A stretch of DNA of 64,000 nt from Dolomedes plantarius (GCA_907164885.2 OU015490.1:14595995-14659994), one strand, 5' to 3'; positions 35,011-46,494 are shown, numbered from the stretch's first letter. A program made the numbers and translations. The notes: a model not told the origin generated them from the letters alone.

Positions 35011-35753
35011 CTCTCAAGAAAATAGATCAACGAGGTACATCAAATGAGACTTCGTGAAATAAACAGACTTCATAAAGTTTTGAGCTGGGGATTCATTTTC
35101 GGGGAGGAGGGTGATATATGAACACACATTTTATACTTCCAAAAAGTGTTTACCTGAGTAAATGGTGCACATTGAACAGAAAACATTCAGGGGGGTCGGT
35201 TTCTGGTTAATTGTAAATGAACAAATTTAAAAATGGAAGGCCAAAATTGTGGAAACGAATCTCTTCTGTATACCTTTTATTAAGATTTTGTTATAAAATC
35301 TTTCAATTCTTTGAAGAAGAAAAAAAAATTGACTTAAAAAGAAAGAAAAAAAAAATTCAGTGATTTTATCCCTGGGAAAATCATTTCTGAATCGCCACTT
35401 TAGACAACAAAAAAAAAAAAATCCTTAGGACAGTTTATTAAAAATAGATCGCGTCATGCAACATTTCGTCAGGGTATCTCTCAAGTAATTTCAGATGTAT
35501 CATTTTATAAATAGCAAATCGTGATACATTACATTTCGAGGCATTTTAAAGTGCAATTGTACGGTGAGACATACGGTGTGCAGGTATACTGCAGGATAGA
35601 CAGCACGGAGTAAAAATGGCAGAGAAATGATTGCAAGTCAGTCATTGCCAGCCAGATTCAGAAAGTGTTGCGTCTGGCAGTGAAATCGGCTAAGCAACAT
35701 GCGGTTTATATATGTGGTATATTTGATTCTAAAAAAACTCTCCCTCTCTATTT

Positions 35754-35756
<3 letters not shown>
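35011..35756. other. AT-rich sequence, no gene
   Basis: Several A runs; one CGGTTTATATATGTGGTATATT phrase near 35702 recalls the 67-bp minisatellite unit. Otherwise nothing recognised. Confidence 0.4.

Positions 35757-35807
<51 letters not shown>
35757..35807. repeat. (TA)n(CA)n microsatellite
   Basis: TA repeats followed by a CA run. The left end of the Tc1 element follows at once. Confidence 0.93.
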
Positions 35808-35809
<2 letters not shown>

Positions 35810-37072
35810 GGTGGTTATCAAAATAACGGAAACACTAAGAAAAATCCTGAAAACCTTTATTAATACTGCCCAGGATCACCCTTGTCATGTAATACCACCT
35901 GATTAGCCTTAGAATTGGATTATACAAGTCATGAATAGTGGTTAAGGGAATATTATACCATTCTTCAGGGAAAAATCGTGAAAGTTCCTGTAGAGATGCT
36001 GTGGTGGATATCGATACCTGGTTCTATCCGCTTATAAACATCACAGTGTTTGGATTATATATAGTCGGGGGATTGTACAGGGTAAGATAGATATTTGACT
36101 TCTTTTTCATGCTCTTCAAACCAATACTTGATAGATTTATCTGTTTTGTATAGGGAGATTATCATCCTGGAGAACGCCGTCTCCTGCAAGAAACAATGTT
36201 TGCTCCAGAAGATGGACTAGTGAGCTAAAATTTCGACATAGTCCTTTCCATTCAATCTCCCTTTTAGGTTTACAATAGAGCCTGAAGAAAACCATGTGAT
36301 GCCATCCCAAACCCCGCTGGATCTACCTCCATGACTGACAGTTGAGATGAGACAGCCAGAATCTTACGTTTGTGTAGGTGTTCTCCAGACATACGCACGT
36401 CCTATTGCGAGGAACAATGTGAACAATGATTCGTATGACCAAATGCCGTTTCTCGACATATTACTCGACCAGGATTTGCGCTCGTAGCAACATTGTGGAC
36501 TATATTTTGTATTGCCATTCTTACAAGTGGCTTGTGAATAACTACTCTTCCGTAAATGCTTTGTTTGTGAAGTTCCCTTCTGCCTCTGATGGTTGATACC
36601 GGAACATGCAGATGCAGATTGAGCTGTTCGGTCATTTTGGTTGCAGTTTTCTTTCTTCATTCCACAATCCGCTTCAATACCTCGTCCGTCTCTTTTGCTC
36701 AGCTCTCCCTTTCGTCCACTATTCTGTTTGGCAAAGGATGTTTTTCCGTGCACTCTGTTGCTGTCATGACTTTTGATACTATAGCTCGAAAAACACCCAT
36801 TAGCATGGGGTTGCAGAAACAGGAACTCCAATTTACACGTGCTCCAGCAATTTGCTCTTTTCGCAAGGTCTGCAAGGTTTGACATTTTACGCTGTTCCCC
36901 ACAAAAGCATGATGCCCTTAGCTTCATTACTGCTACCGGACAGTAGAATAATACATACACTATATTATATAAAAAAATACCGGTGGCCAGACTCGTTTTT
37001 TAAGGAATACAAAGCACACTCATTATCACCACTAATATTGATAGGTGTTTCCAATATTTTGTTAATCACCTG
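35808..37072 (-). mobile_element. Degenerate Tc1-like transposon
   Basis: A 1265-bp element with ends CAGGTGGTTATCAAAATAAC and its diverged complement (GTTAATCACCTG, 37061-37072). TA follows the right end. It holds the remains of one transposase on the minus strand. Confidence 0.83.
35840..36935 (-). pseudogene. Tc1-like transposase, broken
   Basis: Pieces of the family are recognisable in several minus-strand frames: TEQLNLHLHVPVSTIRGRRELH near 36620, GRVVIHKPLVRM near 36550, ESLFTLFLAIGRAYVWRTPTQ near 36400, and EEWYNIPLTTIHDLYNPI near 35930. These are helix-turn-helix 2, the region around the first catalytic Asp (here lost to S-L-F in place of S-D-E-S), and the C-terminus. Multiple frameshifts; dead. 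Confidence 0.78.
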
Positions 37073-37440
37073 TATATATATATATATATATATAATATAA
37101 AACATACAAAACAAAAATCTTTAATTTCCAAATTCTTTTTACTTTCCTTTAAAATTTCTTGGGCGTAAGCAAACTAATTTCGATTTCGTTTTAAGAACAA
37201 AGGATTTGAGCGTAACCTAAAATCAATAGTAGGTAATCAATATATAACCCCTTTAACCCCCAGTCTCGCGGGTACCAAATCTTATATAACCGGCCAGGGT
37301 ATCGAGTCCAGAAATCTCCTCTGTCCATTCAATGCAAAGTTCAAGGGTCATGTGAGGACGACCTTATGAAATTTTAAAAGACCCACCAAGGATTAGGCCG
37401 GAGATTTCTTGAATTGTCGTTGCTCCGATAACTTGTAACA
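37073..37440. other. Short (TA)n and unique sequence, no gene
   Basis: TA tract 37073-37095, then sequence without recognisable features. Confidence 0.4.
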
Positions 37441-37990
37441 GTGGATGCAATAAATATGCTCTATATGCGGTATATTTGATTCTACAATCTCTCTGTATAT
37501 GCGATTTATTTGATTCTAAAATATCTTGGTATATGCAGTATATTTGATTCTAATGGCTGTAATACATGCGGTATATTTCATTCTAAAATCTCTTGGTATA
37601 TCCAGCATATTTGATTCTAATGGCTCTAATACGTGCGGTATATTTGATTCTAAAATCTCTTGGTATATACAGTATATTTGATTCTAATGGCTCTAATACA
37701 TGCGGTATATTTGATTCTAAAATATCTTGGTATATCCAATTCTAATGGCTCTAATACGTGCGGTATATTTGATTCTAAAATCTCTTGGAATATACAGTAT
37801 ATTTGATTCTAATGGCTCTAATACGTGCGGTATATTTGATTCTAAAATCTCTTGGTATATCCAGCATATTTGATTCTAATGGCTCTAATACGTGCGGTAT
37901 ATTTGATTCTAAAATTTCTTGGTATATACAGTATATTTGATTCAAATGGCTCTAATATGTGCGGTATATTTGATTCTGAAAGCTCTATAG
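37441..37990. repeat. 67-bp minisatellite
   Basis: About eight units of roughly 67 bp. Each has two half-units around GTATATTTGATTCTAA, one followed by AATCTCTTGGTATAT and the other by TGGCTCTAATACGTGCG. Copies differ by point changes, and one is shortened near 37730. No coding frame. Confidence 0.9.
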
Positions 37991-38012
37991 TAAGTTTTAC
38001 TATAATTTTCTG

Positions 38013-38370
38013 GGCGCGGTAGCCCGGTTGGCAAGAGCAGCGGGCCAGTGATCTGAACGTCCCTGGTTCGAGGCTCGTCGCTGCAAATCTACCGCCGTGT
38101 TCACTAATGGTGGCTAGGGCACGTAAAATAGGGCGTGGCTACAATGTCCTCCATGTTCTCAAATTTACCTCTGGAGGTGCGGGGTCAAGTGTTCCGGTCT
38201 CGTCACTTGGCTCGGTTCAAAATTACGGGACCGGTCATTTAGCCAAGTCGGACTCCGACCCTTGCGGTGCTATTAAAAACCGGAGCCGCACCTTCATCGC
38301 CCATAGCCTTCGGGACTTGACCTGATGGTACATGTCGGTCAAGGGGCATCAGCTACAAAAACAACAACAA
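38013..38370 (+). mobile_element. tRNA-derived SINE with perfect 13-bp target duplication
   Basis: The head has an A-box-like GGTAGCCCGGTTGGCAAGAG and a B box GGTTCGAGGCT (about 38073-38083), as in a tRNA promoter for RNA polymerase III. The body is GC-rich, and the tail is ACAAAAACAACAACAA. The duplication CTATAATTTTCTG stands exactly on both sides (38000-38012 and 38371-38383), showing recent insertion by LINE machinery. Confidence 0.9.
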
Positions 38371-38988
38371 CTATAATTTTCTGTAGAGTTTTGTGTCCAG
38401 CATCCCCTAAATGATACAGCGTGGGAAGACCAAATTGTGAGATGGAGAAGAATTCTGCCCCCACCCCATTACGATCGTAATTATGGAGCATTTATTGTCG
38501 AGAAAAAAAAATGAGTTACCGTAAAAATTTCTTATGAATAATTCGGAAGTTTTCTCTTTATTTTATTTTCAACGTTTATAAAAACGTTTAGTAGTCTTGC
38601 ATTTTAACAAAATGCAATGAATTATGAATGACTAGAATATATTATCAGTAGAGGCCTCCGAAGCGTATTGGCTCACTACGAATTGGCAAAAGTCGCTTTC
38701 GTGAGATATTCATCGAAGCGCTGAAAGGTACATTTAATTCTTAGATAAACTACTCTAAAGAACCTAACCAAATTCTAATATCGTTATGGCAGTAGCAAGC
38801 ACATATCCTTTATTGGCAGATATCTGGCGGAAATTTGCTCGGTCCGATTAAAAAAAGTTGAGGCCGAAAGGCTCAGCTAGAATCAGAGTTACGCAACGTC
38901 TATAGTTTCCAAATTTTCATGAGAGAAGGACAGAAAGTACTGAAATTAGTGTTTTACAAGTACAAAGTAGTTTTTAAAACTGACATTT
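38371..38988. other. Unique sequence between two SINEs, no gene
   Basis: Begins with the SINE target duplication. Nothing else recognised. Confidence 0.4.
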
Positions 38989-39303
38989 AACTGTTGTTGT
39001 TTCTGTTGTCCAAAGGCCGGAAGTATTTCGGACCAGGTCCATGTAGCCTAGTGGACTGAGGGGTGCGGAGTCCCTTTGAACCGGGTGCCCCCGCAATTTT
39101 CTCCGAGCATCCCCAGGGACGACATCTCGGGGATCGTACCCTCTTCCACCCTCTCTGACGTCATAGAGAGACATTCCGGTCTAAGGATTTAACGTTTCCA
39201 TATCCGCCTAGACACGGAGGTATATAATGAAGTGCGTCGGGATTCGATCCGGGCACACTCGGTGCCGTAAGCCGACGCGCTACCACTATGCTACCTCGGG
39301 CCC
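38989..39303 (-). mobile_element. tRNA-derived SINE (reverse), different family
   Basis: On the minus strand the head reads GGTAGCATAGTGGTAGCGCG (A box), then CCCGGATCGAATCCCGACG (B box GGATCGAATCC). The tail is GAAACAACAACAG at 38990-39008. TGACAT.T near-repeats at 38981 and 39304 may be the target duplication. Confidence 0.85.
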
Positions 39304-39663
39304 TGACATCTCTATATTTAAGTTGCTATGCCCATTCTTTTGGCAGTCCGCGAGAGAAAATTGCTGCATCCATTGACTTCGTTTTGGTCTGAAACGAAAG
39401 ATTTTAATCTAGAGATCTGTCACATTTGGTTTTTGTAACCGAAATTTCTATTCATGAGCGATCATTTACAATTAAAAACTGCTTTCTGCGCATGCTCGGT
39501 GACATGTTTAAATCTGGATTTAGATACTTACGAAGCACGAGATCGCATAAACGCGATAATTTGTTTATTCCGAGGAATCTCTCTAGTTCTCTCTCTCTCG
39601 ACACATTTTAAATCAGGCACTTGAATAATAAAAAAAACAAACTCTTGTGTATATATATATATA
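39304..39663. other. Unique sequence, no gene
   Basis: Nothing recognised; a short TA tract ends it. Confidence 0.4.
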
Positions 39664-39942
39664 CAGGGTGTCCATAATTAAAGTCGCACATTCAAAAGGC
39701 TGCAGAAAAAAGAACCACTGGTCAGAATGACTTCAAATTTGAACTGAATATACTGGAAGAAGGAGGAAACTATTTGGCATAATAAAAAAAAGAGTTTGGA
39801 CAACATTTTGGAACATTTTTTTTATTACGCCAAACCGTTTCCCCCTTCTTTCAGTATATTCAGTTCAAATTTGAAGTCATTCTGACCAGTGGTTCTTTTT
39901 TTGCAGCCTTTTGAAAGTGGGACTTTAATTATGGACACCCGG
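39664..39942. mobile_element. 279-bp hairpin MITE in (TA)n
   Basis: Left arm 39664-39790 and right arm about 39815-39942 are reverse complements with few mismatches. The ends are CAGGGTGTCCATAATTAAAG and the complement of a similar sequence (TTTAATTATGGACACCC). (TA)n stands on both sides. No coding. Confidence 0.87.
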
Positions 39943-39975
39943 TATATATATATATTAATATATATATATATATAT

Positions 39976-40555
39976 AAGATTTAATGAATAGCTTGTTCTG
40001 TTGCAACTAATTAGTAATACAAACTAAAAAGATAAATTAGTGAAAATAACTACTAAAAATTAAAATTAATTTTTAATAATTAAATTCTTAAGTAAAAATA
40101 ATATTAAATAATAAATAATAATATATTACTCTTAGTAATAATAAAAAACTAATTTAATGTAGGTTTATTTGTCCTATAACACAGTCACCATAGTAAGTCT
40201 GCTTCTGTGTTTCCATTTGCTCCATGGTTGCAAGTTTTGTGACGTCAGTCTTCTTGCGGTTTTCTATTCTTAACTTCCACTTTGTCTAGCACTGGGCTTG
40301 GAGTTCTTTGATTAAGTAATTATTAATTCAATTCTTCTGTTTCAAATGGATTGTACGGTGTCTAAGTATGTTTATTGTTTAGATCATACTTATCAGAAAC
40401 AATCCATTGGTTTTTAGACAGTATCGGCACCGCTGATGAAGAGATGCTGTCTAAAACCTAATTAATACTTATCATTTCATGTTTTTAGTTCCTGGCTGAA
40501 AGTAGTTTTAGAGCTCATACTTTGTTTTTCACTTTCAACTTTGTCTTTTATTTAT
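39976..40555 (+). mobile_element. Naiad 3' end, copy C (strongly 5'-truncated)
   Basis: It starts in (TA)n and keeps only the last codons (RFNE, stop) and the 3' untranslated region. Hairpin H1 is at 40346-40407 and H2 at 40417-40451. The terminus ...CACTTTCAACTTTGTCTT runs into TTTATATATA. Confidence 0.85.
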
Positions 40556-40613
40556 ATATATAATTTTAAAAGCTCTCAATGTATGCAGTATGTTTAATTC
40601 TAATAACTCTCTA

Positions 40614-41914
40614 CATAGGCTGTTCGCACATTTTTTAGACGATTTTGGTAAGCTGTAATAAAAAATCGTTTGCTGCAAAACAAATAATTGCAATTGTACT
40701 ATGTTTTTAAAAGTCAAAATTATCGTCTGCGGCTTGAAAGTTTTGTTTTTATTCAAAATGGCGTTTTTAACAAAGCAGTGGTTCGAAAGCTATATTTATG
40801 CTCTTTCCGAAGAGAAATATGCATACTCCGTTATCCAAAAACGATGTGAGAGTCATGGTTTTGTGATATCTAAAGCGTCGATAGGTAATATCGTCAACAA
40901 GAAAGGGAAAAAACGTCAAATTGGAGCCTCAAGTGGGACAAAAATTCCTAACAAGTATCCAAGGAAAAAACGGACATCTTCGACTATTGGAAAGGTACTT
41001 TGTTTAATGTTAAAAGAAAATCCCCCTAGTCAAAGGACAGTTGCAAAATCATTAAAATGCTCGGTGTCCACTGTAAACAAAATGATAAACGTTGATTTAA
41101 ATCTTAAGAAAGCGAAAAAACGCAATATGCATCGTCTTCTTCCAAATTATATCGCTGAACGCAGGACACGCTGCAGAATTCTATATGAGAAACACTTATC
41201 CAAAGAAAAATGGAAAACAATTGCCACAATAGATGAATCATGGGTGTATTTAAATGATTGCAACAAAAAAAGAGCCATTTAATATCATAAAAGAAGAGAA
41301 AAAATTTAAGTACATGGTTCAAAGAATCGAAAGAAAGTTTTTCTAAGGGATTCATGATCGTTGCTAGTTTTTCTTATAATCGCAAGTTAAAAATAAAGAG
41401 AGTGGAAAAAAATGCCAAGATTAACTCCAAATACTATCAGGAACATATTTTATGGCCAATTTTTCTGAATGAAATACCATCGCTTTACCCACAGTGCCAT
41501 CAATCTGTGATACTCCATCAGGACAAAGCTAGCAGTCACACATCAAAATCCACTGTAAATTTCCTAAAAGAAATGGAACAAAAAACTGGTATCAAGGCCA
41601 TACCCTTCACTGATATCCCTACTAAATCTCCCGATGTATCACCTATGGATTTTTGTGCTTTCGGACTTTTAAAATCTGCATTATCCAAACGTCGTCCCAA
41701 AACCCTTACAGGACTCTGGAAAGCTGTTCAGGAAGAATGGGATAGAATAGCTCTTCTGACACTTCAAAAGGCATTATTATCCTGGAAATTGCGGTGTCGA
41801 AAGATAGTTCAGAATAAGGGATGTCAAATTGAACATTTAAAACACAAGAATTTTATGTAATTTAGTTTTGTGAATACAATATACATCGTCTAAAAAATGT
41901 GTGAACAGCCTCTG
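40614..41914 (+). mobile_element. DD41D mariner-like (rosa-type) transposon
   Basis: A 1301-bp element. The ends CATAGGCTGTTCGCACATTT and the complement at 41895-41914 form inverted repeats of about 27 bp, with TA on each side (40612-40613 and 41915-41916). One transposase gene inside is broken. It is inserted in sequence resembling the 67-bp minisatellite unit. Confidence 0.88.
40758..41860 (+). pseudogene. DD41D mariner-like transposase, stop and frameshift
   Basis: It starts MAFLTKQWFESYIYALSEEK at 40758. The N-terminal half has two helix-turn-helix regions (about residues 20-45 and 85-110). The first catalytic Asp is D159 in TIDESWVYL. A TAA after KKRAI (about 41280) and a frame change before 41354 break it. 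The second part reads MIVASFSYNRKLKIKRVEKN, the second Asp in LHQDKASSHTS, and the third in DVSPMDFCAFG. 41 residues lie between these two, hence DD41D. The C-terminus is intact to 41860. I recall very similar transposases in orb-weaving spiders. Confidence 0.88.
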
Positions 41915-41916
41915 TA

Positions 41917-42790
41917 TATATGTGGTATATTCAATAAATTTCAGGGAGCCAAACCAGTGTGTTTGTGGTACTGAAAATTTGCTGCCATCAAAAGTCTAAT
42001 TAATATTTCCTGTGCTTAAATATGCCGTCCTATTTCAAACGCTAGTTTAGAAAGGTTTATATTGAAATTCTATTTTATAATTCTAGTTTTCATCCAGTGA
42101 TCGTACGAATCAAAGCAAAACAGTTTTAGAATCCTAAAAGACAGGCCTTTGAATTACTATACTAAAACTTTGAATGACTACAATAAAAAAAAATTTTGAA
42201 ATTTTTCCGCCAAAACAGCCATTTAAACGTAGACAGGATACCATAATTAATTTTTTAATTTATTCATCAAAAAGTTTGAGTAAATAACAACATAGCCCAT
42301 GCCCTGCACAAAATGTGAAAAAAGGGTGTCAGTTTATTCATTTCACTTTAATTTTAAAAATATCCCTTTTCCTGAACAATTTATCTGTCAGGTGTTACCT
42401 CCTGTTGCAAATAGGCCATCCATATGTGCTTTATAAGACTTTTGGAACCCTTGGCCTAAACCATCTGATCCTAGTCTGCAATTTGGGACTGGTTTCTGAA
42501 TGTTCTAAGTAAGCATTAGAAGGATGCAATGCTTACTTAAAGCATAAAGCAATTAAAGAGTTAATGATTAAGACTTGACAGTTCACTAAGATACATATTT
42601 TTTTAACGTAGGATTACGTTCCTCCATAACGGTCCTCCAGAAAGCAAAATTTCAGATGCCCTGCTTCGCGAGTTATAGTATTGGTAGCGCCCCAAACCTC
42701 AGTCTGCATCGCTTGGACAAGCAGTAAACAGTTAAAAAGAAAAGTACGAAAATGCGTCAAAATTTTGACATATATATACTTATATATACA
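41917..42790. other. AT-rich sequence, no gene
   Basis: Starts with a TATATGTGGTATATTCAATA remnant of the minisatellite-like unit. Otherwise nothing recognised. Confidence 0.4.
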
Positions 42791-43240
42791 TAATTACAAG
42801 ATAAAAAGAACTTTTTATATACCATGTTTTTAAATTTTCTGTTGAATCATATAAACTTGACAATTCTATGTATTAATAAATACTTTTTTAAAATTTTTTT
42901 AATGAATTATCCCATCCACTTGAAAGAATATCAAGTTAATTGGAAGTTAACTTGCATATAACTTTTCGTTCCCCTTCCGGCCAATGGATGGCTGCACCAG
43001 TCTACAAAACAAAATTAACTGAAAATAACTGAAAATTAATTTAATTCTGCTTAAAGAAGGCTAAAAGTGTTAAAGAAATGCATTGTCATCGTGTTCTGAG
43101 CTATTCTAAAAGTTTCAAATGTCTATCTAGTAGGGAAGTTAGTTAAAAATCAATTGCAAGATTTGTACTTGACAAACACACACACAAACACACATACACA
43201 CAAGCAAGAAAGCAAGTTAATAAAAACATGGTAAAAAGAG
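42791..43240 (+). repeat. Dispersed repeat R1, copy
   Basis: About 450 bp, alike to 58869-59275 and 61089-61512 and, in part, to the complement of 5720-5876. All have AATTACAAGATAAAAAGAA at the left. They have an inverted pair TACCATGTTTTTA (42820) and TAAAAACATGGTA (ends 43233), and an internal CAAACACACACACAAAC run. It may be a MITE; no coding. Confidence 0.8.
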
Positions 43241-44369
43241 GTAAGCAACGATAAGTAATCATACGTTAATTACCCGCTATAATTCCGTTAGAAGAGATTA
43301 CCTGAATTTTTTTCTTTTACTCTTAGAAGATTTGAAGAGCTTCAAGTATTCAGTGGCAACACATGGAAGAGTTTATCGGGTTTTTTTTGTTTTTTTAAAC
43401 ACTTCGATTCAAACACTGGTTTTTATAAACAGTGAATAAAAAAATCAGGGAAAAGTATTCCCATGATTTAGTGAAACCGGAAATTTCGACAGCAGTAGGA
43501 AAACCATATATATATTGGAATGGCTATATAATCGGATAATATTGGAATGGCTTACCTTTTACCCTCATCTGAATAATAGTTGAATAAGTCAATGCCAATT
43601 AAGATTTCAATGCATGTATCCATACTATAAATTTAATAAATGACTTCAGTTTTGTACATAACTTGAATTTTTGACATACAGAATAAATATTCCGACTCAG
43701 AGTGAATATCACATGAATCATTGACTTCAAAATGTCAATCCTTTACAAAAAGAATAGGAATGGAATCGCATCCAACATAGCGAATAACCATTTTTTTTTT
43801 TTTTGCACTACTTAGCGTCGAATCAACAACAAAAAATAAACATAGTGACGCCATCTAGTGGGCAGAAACTTAACTAAAATACAAAATGCAAACAATAAGT
43901 GAATAAAAAAAATTATAATGAATTATTAACACATAAAAATAAAAATAATAAGTCGTTTATGAAGACTGATCAGTGACGAAGTACAATTAAAAAATTTTTT
44001 CGATCCAAGTCGAGAATCATTGGACCCATTTTCTCTATAGGCTAACATTGAGGTGAGCGAATCCAATTAGTACACAGCAGCCTTGAATCTATCCCCGAAC
44101 GGAATTCCCCCCCCCCTCCCTCTCGAAGGTTGCGGCTAAAGGCGCGTTCATACTACGGCAAAAATTGTAGAGAAAATATAGCTAACACCAAACTAAACTC
44201 TTCCACAGCCGTTAATTATTCAGCTGATGCTTTTTCGCGAAAGTTTCGCTTCGCTACTTCTTTCACGAAAATCCCTCCAGCATGGACAGAGACGCATCTT
44301 CTTTTTTTTTAAAAAAAAAAAAAGAAAAAGAAAAAGGGCAGCCGTGAAGTGAAATAGCTTTGAAGCCAT
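43241..44369. other. AT-rich sequence, no gene
   Basis: Homopolymer runs (T near 43383, T12 near 43793, T/A palindrome at 44304-44328). Nothing coding is supported. Confidence 0.4.
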
Positions 44370-44485
44370 TCCGTCTCACCGCTCTAGTCGTCGAAAGACA
44401 CGCCTTTCCCCGAAACGGTCGTCACAGCAACCACTTCTTTCCTCCGTTCCCAAGGCGACCGAATCCGCACAACTTCGAGGTATTA
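44370..44485 (-). repeat. GC-rich dispersed repeat R3, copy delta (reverse)
   Basis: Complementary in order to the copies at 46495, 52245 and 62230: CGTCGAAAGACACGCCTTTC corresponds to GCGTGCCTTTCGAC there, and GGTCGTCACAGCAACC to the RFX-like site. Diverged. Confidence 0.7.
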
Positions 44486-45535
44486 ACAACTCGAAATTTG
44501 GGCTCTACAGCAGATTGGGGAGGACTATCACATGGTACACATTCCACAGAAGTTTGTGAACATGTCAAAAGATTTAAAAATAGAACTGTTTTGTGTCTTA
44601 ACACTAAAAAGTTGTCACAGTGTGAAATCTCCCCCCCCCTTTTTTCAACGTGATTTCCCACTATGATAGTAGCTTTCAAGTGTTCGGTGATGCCACCCTT
44701 TTTGCGGATTGTTGTTATGCCCCGCGCTTTCAGCTCGAATAGCGTCTGCGGCGGATTCTTTCAGCTGATAATTTAGCTTTCAAAAGCGGCTGAGACAGTC
44801 TATTTTTTGACGCTCCTGAATGCAGATCTCCAGTATGGAAATAATCCGTCGCAGATGCTTTTCAGGCCGGAAGAAAGTGACGGACAAATACGTCCCAAAC
44901 GCTTGCATTTAAAGACTCGACATTTTAGCTATAAAAGAAACCAATCCACTTAAGAGGGCTCAAGAAATAAGTTCCGTGTCCTGGTTTTAAAAAAAAATGT
45001 TTGTCGATCTGCTGCGTGTACTGACGTATTCTTCGATAAAGCAGGGAGGACTCAAATTTCACGACAAACGTGTTTGAATACAGATGCTTGCTCTGTTATG
45101 ATTTCGTTATACGTGGCGATCTCTTAAATTTTTGTTCTCTTAAATTTTCCAATCTGCTGTGTGCAGTTTAAATACTTAGTAACTCGAAGAAATGTTCAAA
45201 CTAGGCGCAGGGAGACATACCGCCTAGGATATCTACGCTCTTGGAGACATGTATCCGCGTTCCTCGATATCCAAGGTGTATATCATTTCTTAAATATCCT
45301 AGGAAACTTCACTAGCCTACACTCTAGTGAAAGAATAAATCATTAAAAAGCAAAAGCTTTTGTTTAGAGTATTCATTTAATTTCGTATTGGATTCATTAG
45401 GTCTATATATTTGTCAAAATCCTCTGTATTTGCCTGTACAAGCGGTGGCAAAATGAACCCTCGAAAATAGTTTGCACTGTTCAGACGGAAATAGGAAACC
45501 CATTCCCGGTCTGATAAAGGACAAATAAAAGTTAA
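44486..45535. other. Unique sequence, no gene
   Basis: No coding region supported; C8-9 run near 44630. Confidence 0.4.
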
Positions 45536-46345
45536 TCTCTCTCATTCTCTCTTTTGGTCTATCTCCTCTTATTTCGTCACTCTCATCAGCTCAGTCTCTT
45601 TTGGCTATCTCTTCTTTTTCTTTGTCTCTCTGTGTATCACCTTTCTTTCACTTTATCTCTATCTTACTATTTCTCTCTGATTCGCTCTCTTTCGTTTCTA
45701 TCATTTTGTTAATCTTCTCCTCTCCTTCACTTTTTCTCTCTCTCTTACTCTCTCCCCGATTCGATCTGTTTCTCTGATTCGCTCTCTTTCGTCTCTATCA
45801 TTTTGTAAATCTTATCTCTTTCTGTCGCTCTACTTTCTCTCTTTTCCTCTCTTTCATTTTGTCTCTCTCTTACTCTTTCTCTCTATTCGACTCTTTCATT
45901 TTGTTAATCTCCTCTTTTTATCTCCCTCTCTTGCTCTCTCTCTCAATCACTCTCCCCTTTCTTTTTTTGTCTGTCTCTTTGTCTCTCCCACTCTTTCTCT
46001 CTTTTTGTCCATATCTTCTCTTTTTCTCTCTTGCCCTTCCCCTCTCGTTCGCTGTCTGCTGTCTTTCTTTTTGTATGTCTCCTCTCTCACTTTGTCTCTC
46101 ACTTGCTCTTACTCTCTCATTCGCTCTCTTTCTTTTCTCTCATTTTGCTAATCTTCTATGTTTCTCTCCCTACTTTGCTCTCTCTTTCTCTCTCAATCAT
46201 CCCCTTTCTTTTTCTCTATCTTTTTGTCTCTCTCCCTCTTTCTCTCCCGTTTGCTCTCTCCTTTCTCCTTTCGTATATCGCCTCTCATTCACTTTGTCTC
46301 TCTCGTTTCTCACTTTATGTCTATCCTCTCTCTCTTTCAAAATAC
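45536..46345. repeat. Polypyrimidine tract, (CT)-rich
   Basis: About 810 bp in which the plus strand is almost wholly C and T, built on CTCTCTTT-like words. The Ser/Leu/Phe-rich open frames here are artefacts of composition. Confidence 0.92.
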
Positions 46346-46494
46346 AAAATTAAAATTTATCTTTTTTAAAATACCTAGTGAGCGGACACGCTCTTAAAAG
46401 CTCGCCAGCCTCTTCCGTCTCCGTCAAAAATTCCATTTAGACGGGGGGGCTTATACTGCACGCCCCCTCCTTCCAGGCCTATCCCCATCTCGCG
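46346..46494. other. Short unique sequence
   Basis: GC-rich with G7 and C6 runs; nothing recognised. Confidence 0.4.

Noticed and set aside
38013..38095. A true tRNA gene
   Set aside because: A and B boxes are present, but the cloverleaf is not complete and the sequence continues into a SINE body with tail and target duplication.
39225..39303. A second tRNA gene on the minus strand
   Set aside because: It is the head of a SINE with body and CAA tail.
40417..40451. Hammerhead ribozyme in the Naiad 3' region (CTGATGA in a hairpin)
   Set aside because: No proper stem II, GAAA and cleavage site could be fitted, and the Naiad clade is described as lacking canonical hammerheads.
45859..46397. 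Ser/Leu/Phe-rich frames that look like membrane proteins
   Set aside because: They lie wholly in the polypyrimidine tract; the composition creates hydrophobic-looking codons.
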